From the NCBI RefSeq assembly GCF_021347895.1, contig NC_067129.1, positions 33,393,690 to 33,457,689 on the forward strand: 64,000 nt of DNA, written 5' to 3'. The position numbers and the translations under genes were made by a program. The stretch comes from Acanthochromis polyacanthus. Lineage: Eukaryota; Chordata; Actinopteri; Pomacentridae. The notes under the pieces are model-generated. The model ran no database searches, had not been told where the DNA came from, and saw only the letters and a program-made list of their open reading frames with translations. Within the stretch, counting starts at the first letter, position 1; every line of letters begins with the position of its first letter. Positions 58,701 to 63,359 of this stretch are shown here, one piece after another.

Positions 58701-58851
58701 AATGAACAGGTGACAGTAGATGTGTAGAGCATGAAGAAACAGAAAAGGCTCCACACACCTTCAAAAGCTGCTGACACCTGACGAGTGTTGTAAGAGGTTG
58801 GAGACCTTCACTGACAGTCTTGTGAACTAGTAGAAAAACAGCTTTCTGCAT
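23701..58851 (-). CDS. LIG3: LIG3, DNA ligase III (20 coding exons, complete)
   Basis: LIG3 is an ATP-dependent DNA ligase that seals nicks with XRCC1 in nuclear base excision and single-strand break repair, and is the essential mitochondrial ligase. Twenty exons from 58851 down to 23701 join with consistent phases to 3066 nt, 1021 aa plus stop (human about 1009). Domains in order: leader 1-89; internal Met90 starting the nuclear-type protein; PARP-type zinc finger with C107, C110, H141 and C144; Ser-rich linker about 228-256; DNA-binding domain about 260-480; catalytic core with EIKYDGER, active-site K523; motif [12 protein letters not shown] (about 607-615); motif [12 protein letters not shown] (667-676); motif [10 protein letters not shown] (688-696); OB fold to about 830; low-complexity linker; BRCT 945-1021 ending RKRRLVAPC. 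The BRCT marks the XRCC1-binding alpha form. Start choice: an in-frame TAA lies 8 codons upstream of Met1. Confidence 0.97.
24161..24435. mobile_element. hAT MITE with TAGAGCTG/CAACTCTA ends
   Basis: The left end is TAGAGCTGTAAACTAC and the right end ATTCGTTGCAACTCTA. Flanks GATTAAAA (24153-24160) and GATTAAAC (24436-24443) form an 8-bp target duplication with one mismatch. The interior words ATATTCAGTTTACTG and GAAGCTGAATGCTG fit a well-known vertebrate/fish hAT MITE. No coding content. Confidence 0.8.
25050..25300 (-). mobile_element. Abundant fish MITE, copy 1 (5'-truncated)
   Basis: It contains TAACACAATGTAGCATTAGA, CAGGAGTGATGGTTGCTGGA, ATTCATTTAATGTTATCT and a terminus CCCAAACTTTTGAACGGTAG. 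It matches the copies at 43.7 and 49.5 kb in the opposite orientation. The far end is missing. Confidence 0.8.
25386..27190 (-). mobile_element. Pogo/Tigger-like DNA transposon, degenerate
   Basis: A transposase pseudogene (25698-26979, -) is flanked by subterminal repeats of the AAGCCGCACCTTT.ATAAGC type at 25465-25490 and 27141-27165, plus CTATAAGCCGGACC and ATAAGCCGCATC at 25393-25430. Exact ends and TA duplication were not resolved because the left flank is a (TA)n run. It is inserted in LIG3's last intron in the same transcriptional sense as LIG3. Confidence 0.7.
25698..26979 (-). pseudogene. Pogo-like transposase, two frameshifts and one stop
   Basis: The frame begins [20 protein letters not shown] and continues [23 protein letters not shown], a helix-turn-helix of the Brinker/CENP-B type found in pogo-like transposases. 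Then come [10 protein letters not shown] (first catalytic Asp), [13 protein letters not shown] (second) and [15 protein letters not shown] (third), and an acidic C-terminus ending FSEDE. Breaks seen: an apparent one-base loss in an A-run near 26533, a second frame change near 26232, and an in-frame TGA at 26001-26003 just before [13 protein letters not shown]. With only three lesions the copy is fairly young but inactive. The catalytic triad itself is still present across the frames. Confidence 0.85.
27803..28337. mobile_element. piggyBac-type MITE, copy 1, with TTAA duplication
   Basis: It starts CCCTTTAAGCTTCAGT and ends ACTGAAGCTTAAAGGG, perfect inverted termini, each flanked by TTAA (27799-27802 and 28338-28341). 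TTAA duplication is the signature of piggyBac transposases. It is 535 bp and nearly identical to 47940-48473. A palindrome GTACCGCCGGCGGTAC lies just inside the right end. Short frames occur but are not shared as ATG-started ORFs between copies. Confidence 0.88.
29684..29767 (-). CDS. LIG3: LIG3 exon 19 (linker)
   Basis: Acceptor TTCCAG, donor GTGAGT. It encodes [20 protein letters not shown] and VLQPRNDK, a charged flexible linker before the BRCT domain. 84 nt, phase 0 to 0. Conservation is low, but the splice phases fit both neighbours. Confidence 0.85.
29851..29930 (-). CDS. LIG3: LIG3 exon 18 (linker)
   Basis: Acceptor TCACAG, donor GTATTT. It encodes [20 protein letters not shown] and APSAKK, a Lys/Pro/Ala linker. 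80 nt, phase 1 to 0. Confidence 0.87.
31051..31109. repeat. (TG)n microsatellite
   Basis: About 29 uninterrupted TG repeats, inside the local array. A run of ten C follows at 31200-31209. Confidence 0.95.
31560..32250 (+). mobile_element. L2-type LINE 3' fragment (end of ORF2 plus tail)
   Basis: Frame 31579-31911 reads [20 protein letters not shown], then [21 protein letters not shown] and WWNNLPNS. This is the C-terminal region after the reverse transcriptase in L2/CR1-clade LINEs, with a stop after NSAFC. The 3' UTR ends with CGCTTTGGACAAAAGCATCT and GAATAAATAAATAAA, the usual L2 tail. It is 5'-truncated, as is normal for LINEs, and lacks the RT domain. Confidence 0.8.
33073..33217 (-). 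CDS. LIG3: LIG3 exon 17
   Basis: Acceptor CTCAG, donor GTGAGT. It encodes [20 protein letters not shown] and a Gly/Ser-rich stretch [20 protein letters not shown] then RSAPAKK. The first part closes the catalytic region; the rest is disordered linker. 145 nt, phase 0 to 1. Confidence 0.93.
33330..33725. promoter_or_regulatory. Apparently single-copy intronic block, candidate conserved element
   Basis: A non-repetitive, GC-moderate stretch between exons 16 and 17 with homeodomain-type words (CCTAATTATTTAATTCC, AGCAATTAGC) and a CpG-bearing CCCGCGGG. No coding content. Its regulatory role is an inference from composition and lack of repeats. Confidence 0.25.
33740..33886 (-). CDS. LIG3: LIG3 exon 16
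   Basis: Acceptor CTCAG, donor GTAAGA. It encodes [40 protein letters not shown] and SATNLHQLK. The [10 protein letters not shown] and DGISIRFPR strands belong to the OB-fold end of ATP-dependent ligases (motif VI region). 147 nt, phase 0 to 0. Confidence 0.97.
34061..35674 (+). mobile_element. Tc1-like transposon, degenerate, with internal foreign segment
   Basis: The left end CACCGATTAGGCAGAACATT and the right end CATAAAGTTATACCTGATTGGTG form diverged inverted repeats with TA on both outer sides (34059-34060 and 35675-35676). Remnants of a Tc1 transposase are visible at about 34200-34600 and 35143-35500. The middle, roughly 34605-35130, is unrelated degenerate sequence rich in CCAAAATGAC-type words and including a MITE piece at 34740-34845. 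It lies in LIG3 intron 15. Confidence 0.75.
34200..35500 (+). pseudogene. Tc1-like transposase pseudogene
   Basis: The 5' part shows the [15 protein letters not shown] N-terminus in DNA and an in-frame stop after a WLH-like segment. Later fragments include [17 protein letters not shown] at 34535-34600, near the expected first-Asp region. After the interruption, [20 protein letters not shown] followed by [10 protein letters not shown] carries the second catalytic Asp, and [12 protein letters not shown] the third acidic residue. Multiple stops, frameshifts and the half-kb interruption make it non-functional. Confidence 0.75.
36301..36375 (-). CDS. LIG3: LIG3 exon 15
   Basis: Acceptor GTGCAG, donor GTGAGA. 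It encodes [20 protein letters not shown] and IRNPE. 75 nt, phase 0 to 0. Confidence 0.96.
36478..36620 (-). CDS. LIG3: LIG3 exon 14
   Basis: Acceptor CACTAG, donor GTCAGA. It encodes [40 protein letters not shown] and DVIKISK, the start of the OB-fold domain. 143 nt, phase 1 to 0. Its 5' splice boundary overlaps a CTCF consensus match. Confidence 0.96.
36615..36627 (-). promoter_or_regulatory. CTCF-like motif across a LIG3 splice acceptor
   Basis: Reads CCACTAGGGGGCA on the - strand, a perfect match to CCASYAGRKGGCR. The AG of the acceptor is inside the motif, so the match may be coincidental splice sequence. Confidence 0.35.
37666..37743 (+). repeat. (GT)n microsatellite running into a G-rich tract
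   Basis: About 22 GT repeats to 37710, then 33 bases made almost only of G in runs of 3-12 separated by single T. Several G-runs of at least four on the + strand would satisfy a G-quadruplex pattern. The + strand is the non-template-like strand relative to RAD51D but antisense to LIG3. Confidence 0.9.
38447..38478. repeat. 32-bp near-perfect palindrome
   Basis: GATATTGGTCTAAAA (38447-38461) is followed after two bases by its exact reverse complement TTTTAGACCAATATC (38464-38478). Confidence 0.9.
38727..38850 (-). CDS. LIG3: LIG3 exon 13 (ligase motif V)
   Basis: Acceptor CTCAG, donor GTATGC. It encodes [20 protein letters not shown] and [21 protein letters not shown]. The Lys residues of WLKVKKDYL contact the adenylate in the nucleotidyltransferase fold. 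124 nt, phase 0 to 1. Confidence 0.98.
39612..39689 (-). CDS. LIG3: LIG3 exon 12 (ligase motif IV)
   Basis: Acceptor TGTCAG, donor GTGAGT. It encodes [20 protein letters not shown] and [16 protein letters not shown] is motif IV. 78 nt, phase 0 to 0. Confidence 0.97.
39774..39861 (-). CDS. LIG3: LIG3 exon 11
   Basis: Acceptor CCCCAG, donor GTAAGT. It encodes [20 protein letters not shown] and LFSEMKHVT. 88 nt, phase 2 to 0. Confidence 0.97.
40686..41959. mobile_element. Non-autonomous hAT element, TAGGGCTG ends
   Basis: The left end is TAGGGCTGAAACGATT and the right end AGCTGCAGCCCTA. Flanks ACCTCCAC (40678-40685) and ATCTCCAC (41960-41967) make an 8-bp target duplication with one mismatch. 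It is 1274 bp, without transposase. It contains a 30-bp minisatellite near its right third. It lies in LIG3 intron 10. Confidence 0.8.
41670..41805. repeat. Minisatellite, about 30-bp unit, about four copies
   Basis: The unit reads ATACCCCTGTACTATACTAT with AGATGTATA between, repeated at about 41679, 41706, 41736 and 41766. The last two units are identical. It is located inside the hAT element. Confidence 0.88.
42155..42234 (-). CDS. LIG3: LIG3 exon 10 (ligase motif III)
   Basis: Acceptor TTCAG, donor GTAATG. It encodes [20 protein letters not shown] and [15 protein letters not shown] is motif III, with the conserved acidic residue. 80 nt, phase 0 to 2. Confidence 0.97.
42348..42479 (-). CDS. 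LIG3: LIG3 exon 9
   Basis: Acceptor TTTCAG, donor GTGAGA. It encodes [40 protein letters not shown] and [12 protein letters not shown] supplies the conserved Glu of the nucleotidyltransferase core. 132 nt, phase 0 to 0. Confidence 0.97.
42480..43461. other. LIG3 intron 8, apparently single-copy
   Basis: About 1 kb of sequence without a recognised repeat. GC content rises toward exon 8. A 101-codon open frame at 42543-42848 (-) has no motif. No gene is supported. Confidence 0.4.
43462..43617 (-). CDS. LIG3: LIG3 exon 8 (active-site lysine)
   Basis: Acceptor TTTCAG, donor GTCAGT. It encodes [40 protein letters not shown] and [12 protein letters not shown]. The Lys of KYDGER (codon at 43549-43551, residue 523 of the precursor) is the residue adenylated by ATP; Arg528 is part of motif I. 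156 nt, phase 0 to 0. Confidence 0.98.
43699..44031 (+). mobile_element. Abundant fish MITE, copy 2
   Basis: The left terminus is ACCGTTCAAAAGTTTAGGGT and the right terminus CCCCAAATTTTTAAATGGTAG, inverted to each other, with the shared interior words AATGAAGATAACATTAAATG and GTTAGCTAATGGTGTTGAAA. It lies in the large LIG3 intron 7. Confidence 0.85.
44032..45116. other. Intron segment, no feature recognised
   Basis: AT-rich LIG3 intron 7 sequence between two mobile elements. No coding or repeat family is supported by eye. Confidence 0.4.
45125..45983. mobile_element. Non-autonomous hAT element with perfect 8-bp duplication
   Basis: The termini CAGGGGTCGGCAACC and GGTTGCCGACCCCTG are inverted repeats of 15 bp. 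The 8-bp flank GTCTATAT is present on both sides (45117-45124 and 45984-45991) without mismatch. It is 859 bp, with no transposase frame. Subterminal GAGCC(A/G)C words occur at both ends. It looks relatively recent. Confidence 0.92.
46010..46451 (+). repeat. Common fish interspersed repeat (copy B, left part)
   Basis: It shares CATCATTTTTCTCAT, a TCTGTTTGAAAC.CTCCGTTTTAG block and GCATTTCTGTGGGAGAACA with copies at 12.7 and 59.2-62.2 kb. Its right-hand tail reappears at about 47690-47800 (CCAAAAGCATAACATTAGCT), so this copy was split by the element at 46452-47551 and a LINE tail. Confidence 0.6.
46675..46708 (+). promoter_or_regulatory. CCAAT box and GC box upstream of helicase fragment
   Basis: CCAAT lies at 46675-46679 and GGGGCGGG at 46701-46708, about 80 and 50 bases upstream of the helicase ATG at 46757. 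Spacing is that of a proximal promoter. This suggests the mobile element took the promoter together with the first exon of a gene. Confidence 0.45.
46757..47095 (+). pseudogene. RecQ/WRN-like helicase N-terminal fragment
   Basis: The frame starts [20 protein letters not shown] and shows RecQ motif 0 ([18 protein letters not shown]) and Walker A/motif I ([20 protein letters not shown] at residues 51-53). RecQ-family helicases unwind DNA 3'-5' using ATP. Helicase similarity stops near residue 75 (KNKPV), before motif Ia and the DEAH box. The rest (RGGTYCC onward) looks like unrelated read-through to a stop at 47093. It therefore cannot be an active helicase; it is best read as a captured first exon. 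Single or multi-exon parent genes of this type are multicopy in fish, as I recall. A peptide of 112 aa could still be made if the upstream promoter works. Confidence 0.7.
47154..47166 (+). promoter_or_regulatory. CTCF-like motif inside the hAT-like element
   Basis: CCAGTAGGTGGCG, a full match to CCASYAGRKGGCR. Because it lies in a repeat family, similar sites could be spread in the genome. Confidence 0.4.
47590..47685 (+). repeat. LINE 3' tail fragment
   Basis: It contains CCAAATTCCTTGCATGTTGT and TTAAAGCTGATTCTGATTCT, the recognised 3' end of a fish CR1/Rex-type LINE. It lacks any coding portion. Confidence 0.6.
47940..48473. mobile_element. piggyBac-type MITE, copy 2, with TTAA duplication
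   Basis: The same 16-bp inverted termini as copy 1 (CCCTTTAAGCTTCAGT, ACTGAAGCTTAAAGGG), flanked by TTAA at 47936-47939 and 48474-48477. It is 534 bp, in the same orientation as copy 1 and nearly identical to it; about a dozen to a score of differences are visible by eye. A 95-codon open frame exists (48037-48324) but starts at TTG and is broken in copy 1, so it is not supported as a gene. Confidence 0.88.
48682..48850 (-). CDS. LIG3: LIG3 exon 7
   Basis: Acceptor ATGCAG, donor GTGAGT. It encodes [40 protein letters not shown] and [16 protein letters not shown], the end of the DNA-binding domain and the entry to the catalytic core (LMTPVQPML). 169 nt, phase 2 to 0. Confidence 0.97.
48946..49023 (-). 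CDS. LIG3: LIG3 exon 6
   Basis: Acceptor TCACAG, donor GTAAGT-like (GTAAGTG). It encodes [20 protein letters not shown] and AGAKH. It is too short to stand out as a long frame; found by splice phase and similarity to the ligase III DNA-binding domain. 78 nt, phase 2 to 2. Confidence 0.95.
49527..49865 (+). mobile_element. Abundant fish MITE, copy 3
   Basis: It reads CAAAAGTTTAAGGTCACTTT at the left, GTGACCCTAAACCTTTGAAC and GGTAGGGTA at the right, with AATGAAGATAACATTAAATG and GTTAGCTAATGGTGTTGAAA inside. Same orientation as copy 2. It lies in LIG3 intron 5. Confidence 0.85.
49866..50863. other. LIG3 intron 5 remainder
   Basis: AT-rich sequence with short random frames. No repeat family or gene is recognised. 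Confidence 0.4.
50864..51030 (-). CDS. LIG3: LIG3 exon 5
   Basis: Acceptor TTTAAG, donor GTAAGG. It encodes [40 protein letters not shown] and [15 protein letters not shown], helical DNA-binding domain. 167 nt, phase 0 to 2. Confidence 0.97.
51425..51545 (-). repeat. Short retroelement-like fragment
   Basis: It contains TTTTTATCCAAAGCAACGTA, GGTCAGGGGAATACAACCTG and TGGATAAGTGCCATAAGAC. The TTATCCAAAGC..GTACAT part is the reverse of the usual L2 LINE tail, so this is probably a LINE or SINE remnant. Low certainty. Confidence 0.4.
51945..52112 (+). repeat. tRNA-derived SINE (3' portion)
   Basis: A B-box-like GGGTTCAATTCC (51994-52005) follows GACGCAGTGACCT. A pyrimidine-rich body CTCCCCTCCATTCTTCTCCC and CTAATAAAGCCAACAAAAGG then runs into an A-rich tail to 52109. 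I know this arrangement from a common fish SINE. A clear A box was not found, so it is probably 5'-truncated. It sits only about 15 bp beyond LIG3 exon 4. Confidence 0.6.
52127..52278 (-). CDS. LIG3: LIG3 exon 4
   Basis: Acceptor TCTTAG, donor GTCAGT. It encodes [40 protein letters not shown] and [10 protein letters not shown]. 152 nt, phase 1 to 0. Confidence 0.97.
52368..52619 (-). CDS. LIG3: LIG3 exon 3 with poly-serine tract
   Basis: Acceptor TGTCAG, donor GTCGGT. It encodes a Ser-rich segment ([11 protein letters not shown] then twelve Ser, Thr, three Ser) followed by [20 protein letters not shown] and [20 protein letters not shown]. The second part starts the DNA-binding domain. 252 nt, phase 1 to 1. 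The Ser run is coded by a TCx microsatellite (52534-52590). Confidence 0.96.
52534..52590 (-). repeat. LIG3: Coding trinucleotide repeat (poly-Ser)
   Basis: On the + strand it reads as GAGGA/TGA-type repeats; in LIG3 sense it is mixed TCC/TCA/TCT codons. The mixture of serine codons suggests an older expansion with point changes. Confidence 0.85.
52795..53636 (+). mobile_element. hAT element remnant with T-rich internal repeats
   Basis: The right end TGAGTTTGACACCCCTG (53620-53636), with a GCGGCCCACTTGAGGTCAAA subterminal region, is the same family as 14421-15364. The left part keeps GGGTCCAATCAGGTCCGTGG, but the left terminus was not found. The interior 52985-53270 is a degenerate TTTTGTCTTGCTTGTGTT-type repeat. 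Confidence 0.65.
53650..55480. other. LIG3 intron 2, no feature recognised
   Basis: AT-rich. A 95-codon open frame at 53678-53965 (+) has no motif. Nothing supported. Confidence 0.4.
55501..55629 (-). CDS. LIG3: LIG3 exon 2
   Basis: Acceptor TTCTAG, donor GTAAGA. It encodes [40 protein letters not shown] and GFT, the linker between zinc finger and DNA-binding domain, with the conserved PRKFSGF words. 129 nt, phase 1 to 1. Confidence 0.96.
55730..56755. repeat. Fish interspersed repeat and hAT-like end
   Basis: GACCAATGTGTAAGATTTAG, CTACAGTAGCCCAGAATGGA and CAAACCAATGG at 55738-55905 are hallmarks of a widespread fish DNA-element family. A second end, CGAATATTCGGATATTTGAG and GGGTCCAGCCCTA, lies at 56714-56750 and belongs to another hAT-like family. 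Their far ends were not resolved. Confidence 0.5.
56766..57500. mobile_element. CpG-rich element, probably hAT-like MITE
   Basis: It starts near CAGTGTGCGCCAATGACGTC and ends with repeated GGTCCAGTAA words and TTGTGCCCATTCACG. The core 56895-57060 is strongly GC-rich with dense CpG, unlike everything around it, and holds three CCAATGACGT motifs. No open frame matches a known protein. Ends and family are uncertain. Confidence 0.4.
56965..56988. promoter_or_regulatory. Palindromic CCAAT/CRE-like site
   Basis: CAATGACGTA, four bases, then TACGTCATTG: perfect 10-bp inverted arms, each with a TGACGT half of a CRE. The same CCAATGACGTC word is at about 56780. It sits in the CpG-rich core. Confidence 0.5.
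57501..58290. other. LIG3 intron after coding exon 1, no feature recognised
   Basis: AT-rich sequence without coding or repeat assignments. Confidence 0.4.
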
Positions 58852-58879
58852 AAGTTTGTCACAGTGGGCAAGTTAGAAC
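58299..58879 (-). CDS. LIG3: LIG3 first coding exon (CDS 58299-58851)
   Basis: Acceptor TTTCAG ends at 58880, donor GTACAG. The CDS starts at ATG 58851-58849, giving an 89-residue N-terminal region beginning [20 protein letters not shown]. This part is rich in Ser, Leu, His and Lys/Arg and poor in acid residues, as expected for a mitochondrial leader. An internal in-frame ATG (58584-58582, Met90) begins [20 protein letters not shown], the canonical nuclear start. The zinc finger then uses CKKC and HVKC. It ends with [18 protein letters not shown]. The exon begins with 28 nt of 5' UTR holding an in-frame TAA. Confidence 0.96.
58582..58584 (-). promoter_or_regulatory. LIG3: Internal AUG for nuclear LIG3
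   Basis: Codon 90 of the mitochondrial precursor starts MAEQRF, the conserved nuclear N-terminus. Human LIG3 makes both forms from one mRNA by alternative initiation; the same arrangement is visible here. Confidence 0.8.
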
Positions 58880-59189
58880 CTGAAAAAGCAAAGACACACA
58901 AAGATTAAAGACGTAGTAAGTTTTTGTTCAGTATAAATGTTGCCTTGATATGTCAAACATTACTAAAAAAAACAGCTTAAAGAGGCGTTCACTGACTCAG
59001 TTTGACCTGATTTCTCTAATCGTTGCATTCATGACAACTAATTGTGTGCAACATTTCAGCTTTCTGCAGCTCCAGTCTAGCAGCAGCACTGCTCTCCAAT
59101 GCACACTAACAGGGTTTCTGCAAGGTTCACAAAACTTAAATGAAGATTTTAAATGCATTGTTAACACCAGTAAGCACTTTAATACCCAT

Positions 59190-59445
59190 TTTATGTGCAT
59201 TCTAATTTCAGTTTGGGGTTCTATTTTAATATGTTTGCATGTTTTGTTAAAAAAAATGCATCATTTTTCTCATACTGCATATTGCTGCAGTACCTCTGCC
59301 ATGGCTCTCCAGATACCCTTTCTGAAAAAGCCCAGTCTGCTCTGATTTATCACCTGACCCGATGAAGGCAATGCAACTCTAGTTACATATCATAACCCAA
59401 GATCTATCTTGACATTGCACCTGAAGCTTAAACTTTCTTGATCAT
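59190..59445 (+). repeat. Common fish interspersed repeat (copy C, left part)
   Basis: It shares GCATCATTTTTCTCATACTG, ATTGCTGCAGTACCTCTGCC and GCCCAGTCTGCTCTGATT with copies at 12.7 and 46.0 kb. The rest of the unit appears after the Tc1 insertion at about 61790-62160. Confidence 0.55.
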
Positions 59446-59446
59446 A

Positions 59447-60016
59447 CAGGGTGTCCATAAAGTCTCTTTACAATTTTAAGAATTCATTACAAAGGCAGTT
59501 GATAAGATACCTTAATCAGATTTGTTTTATTGCAATCAGTGTTTATTAAAGTTTGTAATCACATTGAAATTGTGTGTTTCAGGTATTCTGTTGGTGAAAG
59601 AGGTACTGTTAAATGAAACTGAATGAAACTCAATGTTTTCCTCAGATGTTCTTGGTCGCCCACTCCTCCCTTTATCCAACACTGTCCCTGTCTCTATAAA
59701 TTTCTTGTGCCATGCACGAACTGACGGACGTGATGGTGGATATCTTCCATACTTAGTTCTGTAGTTTCGCTGAGTCTGCACATCCGATTTTGTCTCAATA
59801 AACAATGATACACATTGTGCCTTCTCTTGAGAAGTAGCCATTTTTTAGGGTTTCATTTAACAGTACCTCTTTCACCAACAGGACACCTGAAAATTTCAAT
59901 GTGATTACAAACTTTAATAAACACTGATTACAATAAAACAAATCTGGTTAAGGTATCTTATCAACTGCCTTTATAATAAATTCTTAAAATTGTAAAGAGA
60001 CTTTACGGACACCCTG
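59447..60016. mobile_element. Internally deleted mariner-type element, TA flanked
   Basis: Termini CAGGGTGTCCATAAAGTCTC and GAGACTTTACGGACACCCTG are inverted, with TA on both sides (59445-59446 and 60017-60018). The inverted repeats extend inward for well over 100 bp, including a TTGGTGAAAGAGGTACTGTT block mirrored at about 59855. Between them only the start of a transposase gene remains. It lies in LIG3 intron 1, about 120 bp from the intact Tc1. Confidence 0.88.
59640..59841 (-). pseudogene. Mariner-type transposase, N-terminal fragment only
   Basis: ATG at 59841-59839, then MATSQEKAQCVSLFIETKSD, VQTQRNYRTKYGRYPPSRPS and VRAWHKKFIETGTVLDKGRS, ending GRPRTSEENIE. This is the paired-like helix-turn-helix and GRPR linker of Tc1/mariner transposases. 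The reading frame then runs straight into the inverted repeat (to a stop at 59536), so all catalytic residues are deleted. A DNA-binding-only peptide of about 100 aa is encoded. Confidence 0.82.
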
Positions 60017-60141
60017 TATATCCGCTGAAGGTTGCAACTGCCTTAACTGTGGTTTGCATCTAATGAATTTAAGTGAAGTTATCAAGCACGCCATCAAACT
60101 ATTGTCTTATTAATACTGATGAAGTGTCTGTTGTTGGTGTA

Positions 60142-61776
<1,635 letters not shown>

Positions 61777-61789
61777 TATATTGCTATCT

Positions 61790-62160
61790 TCACTGTCGAG
61801 ACCTAACTTGAAAAACTACATTGTGGGACACAATCTAATATTGGAATACACTCTGAGTTCAGCCAGAAAGATGCAGCTCTGGCAGAAGTAGCCTCTATGA
61901 GGAAACAATAGCAGACTGTGAGGAAGTTGTTCTTTCTTTGATGGCCAAACTAGTCACTAGGCAGACAATACACATATGGTGATGTGGAAAAACAGGCTTG
62001 GACTTCAAGCAGGCATTTCAGGCAGGTTAGGAGCAACATTTTACGTGGGAGAACAAGTCCCTCTGACATGGACTTTGGGCTTTGTAAATGTGCTGTTGTG
62101 ACAACACACGAGAGGAAAGGGGAGACCCAAAAAGCATAATATAAGCACTTTAAAGTATTT
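61790..62160 (+). repeat. Common fish interspersed repeat (copy C, right part)
   Basis: It contains GCATTTCAGGCAGGTTAGGA, GCAACATTTTACGTGGGAGA and the tail CCCAAAAAGCATAATATAAG, as in the copies at 13.1 and 46.4/47.8 kb. It appears to be the second half of the unit whose left part lies at 59190-59445. Confidence 0.6.
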
Positions 62161-63232
62161 TATTAAACCAGTAGGGACAATATGGTCAACATTTATCATT
62201 ATTAATAGTTTGTAGTACTTCTCAATAGCATATAAGAAATAATTTTAACAATATTATTTCAGTTAATGCACCTTGACATAAACATCCCAAAATGAGCCGA
62301 TAGCTTTGCCTGTATCAGTTAAGAAGCAGGGTTTAGGAATTTCATGCATTATATATCTAGTACCTTCAAGTCTTCGGGAAAACTAAAATTAGTGTTCTTC
62401 TAGACATTCAAAAACTTGCAGATAGCCTGAATGATAGGACGAAGTAAGACATCGTGTCCCACAAGCAACTGATGAAACATTTTACTGTGTTTTTAGTCCA
62501 ATCTATTTTGATTAGAGACATGTTTTCTCATTTACAGCAGCTGTGTTATCAACAATAATATCAGAAATTTACTGAGACCCCTTGACTAAATAATGAGGAT
62601 AACATGGCAAAAAGTACAAAAAATAAAAATTAAATGGACAGATATGCACATAATAACAGGAATAGTGCACGTCTCTTGGATTTGCCAATTTTGATCTATG
62701 TTTTGAAGACATCATCCTGACCAATGGAGGATCACAGATGGTGACAAAAGAGATGATCGTTTATTTGCTTTCAGTGAAATACCTGCTAATATAACCACAG
62801 TTCACCAGAATGCATTTAGACAGTTTTGTCATATAGCTAACTAAGCCAGCTAACACACTGAACTACATAACATGCACTACACTTTTTGTAGAACAAAAAT
62901 GCTAACAAAAGGTTGTTGAACTTTAGTTAAACGAATCTTTGGACACACAACAGTAGTTTCGATTTTGCTGTTAATTCTGTCTGTATGTTGAAAGACTGCG
63001 TAGCTGTTTAATCACATAAATGCGCAGATTTCGTATCATCAAAGATAAGTTTGATGACACGAAGGTAACTGTTAGGCTAACAAACGTTAGTTGGATGTTA
63101 GCATTAGCTGTACTAACTCTGATTCACACACATAAAAACAGTTAACGTGGCTAGCTAACGGTTTGCATATCAACGAGCACAAATAACTGGATTTTTCGCT
63201 AATATCCCCACACATATTTTTGTTCACTGTAC
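62161..63232. other. LIG3 intron 1, 5' part
   Basis: AT-rich sequence between the repeat and the probable first exon. No further feature recognised. Confidence 0.4.
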
Positions 63233-63320
63233 CTTATAGAGGTTGAGGAAATTCTGGTAGTACGGTTTAAACTGCTACTCTTCATTGTTAGCTAACAGCT
63301 CACCAGCGTCAAGATAACGT
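63233..63320 (-). other. LIG3: Probable LIG3 non-coding first exon (5' end approximate)
   Basis: On the - strand CCTCTATAAG is followed by a donor GTACAGTG (exon end 63233). It would join the acceptor at 58880. The exon contains an upstream ATG at 63285-63283. The 5' limit is set only by promoter-like sites just upstream. This is inferred from sequence, not from a transcript. Confidence 0.45.
63283..63285 (-). promoter_or_regulatory. LIG3: Start of a predicted 19-codon upstream ORF in LIG3
   Basis: From this ATG the frame reads MKSSSLNRTTRISSTSI and, across the predicted splice to 58879, RF then TAA. The stop falls 21 nt before the LIG3 mitochondrial start and in the same frame. It depends on the predicted first exon being correct. 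Confidence 0.35.
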
Positions 63321-63353
63321 CAGTTATAATATGAAAAAAGAATACACTTCCGG
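63315..63353 (-). promoter_or_regulatory. LIG3: Candidate LIG3 core promoter sites (ETS and CRE-like)
   Basis: CCGGAAGTG, an ETS-family site, lies at 63353-63345 (-), and TGACGTTA, a CRE-like site, at 63322-63315 (-). Both are common in promoters of housekeeping repair genes. They lie directly upstream of the inferred first exon. Confidence 0.4.
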
Positions 63354-63359
63354 TTTGGG

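Noticed and set aside
58306..58713. Two + strand frames of 130-135 codons
   Set aside because: They are the antisense of LIG3 coding exon 1.
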